Assembly (NCBI GenBank): GCA_014871665.1
Contig: WGSL01000088.1
Location: 1-6,578, forward strand
DNA from: Collinsella sp.
GTDB lineage: Bacteria; Actinomycetota; Coriobacteriia; Coriobacteriales; Coriobacteriaceae
Direction of reading: 5' to 3'
DNA length: 6,578 nt
The number at the start of each line of letters is the position of its first letter. Position 1 is the stretch's first letter. Under the pieces are notes generated by a model. The model did not search any database. It was not told the origin of the DNA and worked only from the letters and a program-made list of their open reading frames with translations. This document shows positions 5,908 through 6,578 of the stretch, one piece after another. The translations under genes were made by a program, and so were the position numbers.

Positions 5908-5973
5908 TGACCCCATGTGACCCCAGGAAATGGTTCAGATGACCCGAAAAACCGTGACCCAAATTTGACCCCA
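5908..5973 (+). repeat. Cluster of five TGACCC(C)A motifs
   Basis: TGACCCCA starts at 5908, 5918 and 5966, with TGACCCGA at 5940 and TGACCCAA at 5955; the spacings are 10, 22, 15 and 11. A further TGACCC is at 6078. ATGGGG at 5894-5899 can pair with CCCCAT at 5911-5916. This could be a set of protein-binding sites close to the end of the HEPN gene. Confidence 0.5.
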
Positions 5974-6010
5974 TGGATTCGCGGCATTTTTTGAGACTGG
6001 GCGTAAATAG

Positions 6011-6050
6011 AACAAGCTGGAGCAAACTGCGGCAAACTGGAACAAACTGG
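6011..6050 (+). repeat. Four tandem 10-base repeats
   Basis: Exact 10-base units AACAAGCTGG, AGCAAACTGC, GGCAAACTGG and AACAAACTGG follow without gaps; the consensus is RRCAAACTGG. A small hairpin ATAGTT/AACTAT (6053-6067) follows three bases later. One unit per helical turn suggests cooperative protein binding on one DNA face, or iteron- or arm-site-like elements. Confidence 0.7.
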
Positions 6051-6091
6051 AGATAGTTTTTAACTATTGAGTGGGAGTGACCCTAGGCTAA

Positions 6092-6172
6092 TTTTGCAAA
6101 GCCACCTGCAACGATTCACCATGGCTCATGAAGTTCCATTGAGGGCCATAGCGAATCAAGCCACTTGCAAAA
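6092..6172 (+). repeat. Composite inverted repeat carrying two direct repeat copies
   Basis: Outer arms TTTTGCAA (6092-6099) and TTGCAAAA (6165-6172) enclose GATTC/GAATC (6113-6117, 6153-6157), a 3x3 internal loop and ATGGCTC/GGGCCAT (6121-6127, 6143-6149, one G-U). Beside the arms lie the direct repeats AAGCCACCTGCAA (6099) and AAGCCACTTGCAA (6158), which match at 12 of 13 positions. Confidence 0.5.
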
Positions 6173-6187
6173 CATGAGAATGATTCC

Positions 6188-6219
6188 ACCCCGGAAGCGT
6201 AAGTTTCCGGGGTATTTTT
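6188..6219 (+). terminator. Rho-independent terminator
   Basis: ACCCCGGAAGC (6188-6198) pairs with GTTTCCGGGGT (6203-6213) in an 11-bp stem with one G-U and a GTAA tetraloop, followed by ATTTTT. This is a textbook terminator for rightward transcription. It is probably the end of the DUF3800-HEPN unit, although it lies 330 bases past the HEPN stop, or of an RNA made from the intervening repeats. Confidence 0.75.
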
Positions 6220-6311
6220 ATGCCTTTGAACAGGTATTTTGATTCGTTGTCATTCTATGGATTCGGCATTCGTCATACCCTATGGCGACCATGCGACGGC
6301 ATGACGAAAAA

Positions 6312-6358
6312 GCGACAATCGCCAAACCACCTGCGACGAGTGTTTTGGCGATTGTCGC
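6312..6358. repeat. 15-bp perfect hairpin with repeat copy in the loop
   Basis: GCGACAATCGCCAAA (6312-6326) pairs perfectly with TTTGGCGATTGTCGC (6344-6358). The 17-base loop holds CCACCTGCGACGAGTGT, so the AAACCACCTGCGA repeat (6324-6336) starts at the top of the stem and fills the loop. No T-run follows. Confidence 0.65.
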
Positions 6359-6368
6359 GCTGTTTGAG

Positions 6369-6395
6369 GGTGATTCGAATCAATCGCGAATCACC
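6369..6395. repeat. 9-bp perfect hairpin
   Basis: GGTGATTCG (6369-6377) pairs perfectly with CGAATCACC (6387-6395) around a nine-base loop, eleven bases after the previous hairpin. No T-run follows. Confidence 0.5.
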
Positions 6396-6463
6396 GGGCC
6401 ATTTTCGATGGTATTTGATTAAAACACTAGGTCAAATTGAGGGGATGACAAATCGAAAATTGA

Positions 6464-6483
6464 GCTGATTTCAGCCTTATAAT
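6464..6483 (+). promoter_or_regulatory. Possible promoter -10 with adjacent palindrome
   Basis: A consensus TATAAT lies at 6478-6483, with GCTGA-TT-TCAGC (6464-6475) immediately upstream in the spacer, where a repressor could bind. I see no good -35 box at 16-18 bases. Rightward transcription would enter the hairpin at 6551-6578 and then a gene beyond the window. Confidence 0.35.
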
Positions 6484-6550
6484 GCCCCTTACAACAACGG
6501 AAAATAGCGGCTTTGGCTGCTAGAACCTGAATTTGACAGTTGCTGAGGCC

Positions 6551-6578
6551 CGTTTACCCCTTCTGACCTGGGGAAACG
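6551..6578 (+). repeat. GC hairpin cut by the window end
   Basis: CGTTT-A-CCCC (6551-6560) pairs with GGGG-AAACG (6570-6578) apart from one bulged A, with a nine-base loop. GGCC precedes it, so the stem may extend past the edge. It lies about 70 bases after the possible TATAAT box and could be a leader attenuator or a terminator; the following bases are not visible. Confidence 0.4.

Larger units (their letters stand above)
5859..6578. other. Non-coding right flank with repeats and terminator
   Basis: No convincing gene is present. The short frames at 5763-6035 (minus) and 6220-6468 (plus) run through repeats and hairpins and lack ribosome binding sites. The block contains clustered TGACCC motifs, four tandem decamers, three copies of the AARCCACCTGCGA repeat, a strong terminator, two long hairpins and a possible promoter. 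I saw no tRNA gene that could serve as an integration site. Confidence 0.6.

Noticed and set aside
5763..6035. Leftward frame with a GVKFGSRFFGSS stretch
   Set aside because: It vaguely recalls integrase C-terminal tails, but the composition follows from the TGACCC repeats and no catalytic part is present.
6011..6050. CRISPR array
   Set aside because: The repeats are only 10 bases and have no spacers; no cas genes are present.
1788..6078. GAGTGGGAGT at 1788-1797 and 6069-6078 as attachment-site core
   Set aside because: A 10-base match without extension is expected by chance several times in a window of this size.
6220..6468. Rightward 82-codon frame
   Set aside because: It starts in the terminator tail and runs through two perfect hairpins; no ribosome binding site or domain.

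Overview
The window looks like an accessory (island-type) region of a moderately GC-rich bacterium. Strong AGGAGG-type ribosome binding sites, the style of the integrase and ribbon-helix-helix genes, and GC-rich codons in most genes fit a gut actinobacterium of the Coriobacteriia. That is an impression from protein style, not a proven assignment.

Layout. The left edge (1-183) holds the last 60 codons of a rightward gene resembling the C-terminus of EcsC-family proteins. It converges, across a gene-poor gap (184-577), on a leftward DUF3800 gene (578-1249). A ~790-base stretch without a convincing gene (1322-2111) follows, full of repeats and inverted repeats. Next is a leftward two-gene unit: a tyrosine recombinase (2478-3553, interrupted by a one-base frameshift in a run of five G) and, directly after its stop codon, a ribbon-helix-helix protein (2112-2477). 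Diverging from the integrase is a rightward unit: a second DUF3800 gene (3669-4349) and, 51 bases later, a 485-residue ApeA-like HEPN protein (4401-5858). The last 720 bases are non-coding again and hold tandem decamers, long hairpins, a rho-independent terminator and a possible promoter for a gene beyond the window.

The most interesting signal is that the two DUF3800 genes, though diverged in sequence and oriented oppositely, carry the same 5' architecture. Each has a TTGAA(T/G)-17-TATAAA promoter, a ~25-nt stretch that can form a small tetraloop hairpin, a CCAAGTG motif leading into a GCCGGGG/CCCCGGC terminator-like hairpin with a T-rich tail, and then the ribosome binding site and the start codon. 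A terminator placed between promoter and gene is typical of attenuation and also of type III (RNA antitoxin) toxin-antitoxin loci. Conserved RNA motifs upstream of DUF3800 genes have been reported in comparative-genomics work. In the rightward copy the gene most likely starts at a rare ATA codon, and it is followed by a HEPN (Rx4H) protein of the ApeA abortive-infection type.

My reading is a small integrase-linked defence or toxin-like island: an RNA-leader-controlled DUF3800 protein paired with an ApeA-like HEPN ribonuclease, beside a second solo DUF3800 copy. At least seven copies of a degenerate AARCCACCTGCGA repeat occur in the non-coding blocks on both sides of the integrase/DUF3800/HEPN core, several of them in or beside inverted repeats.
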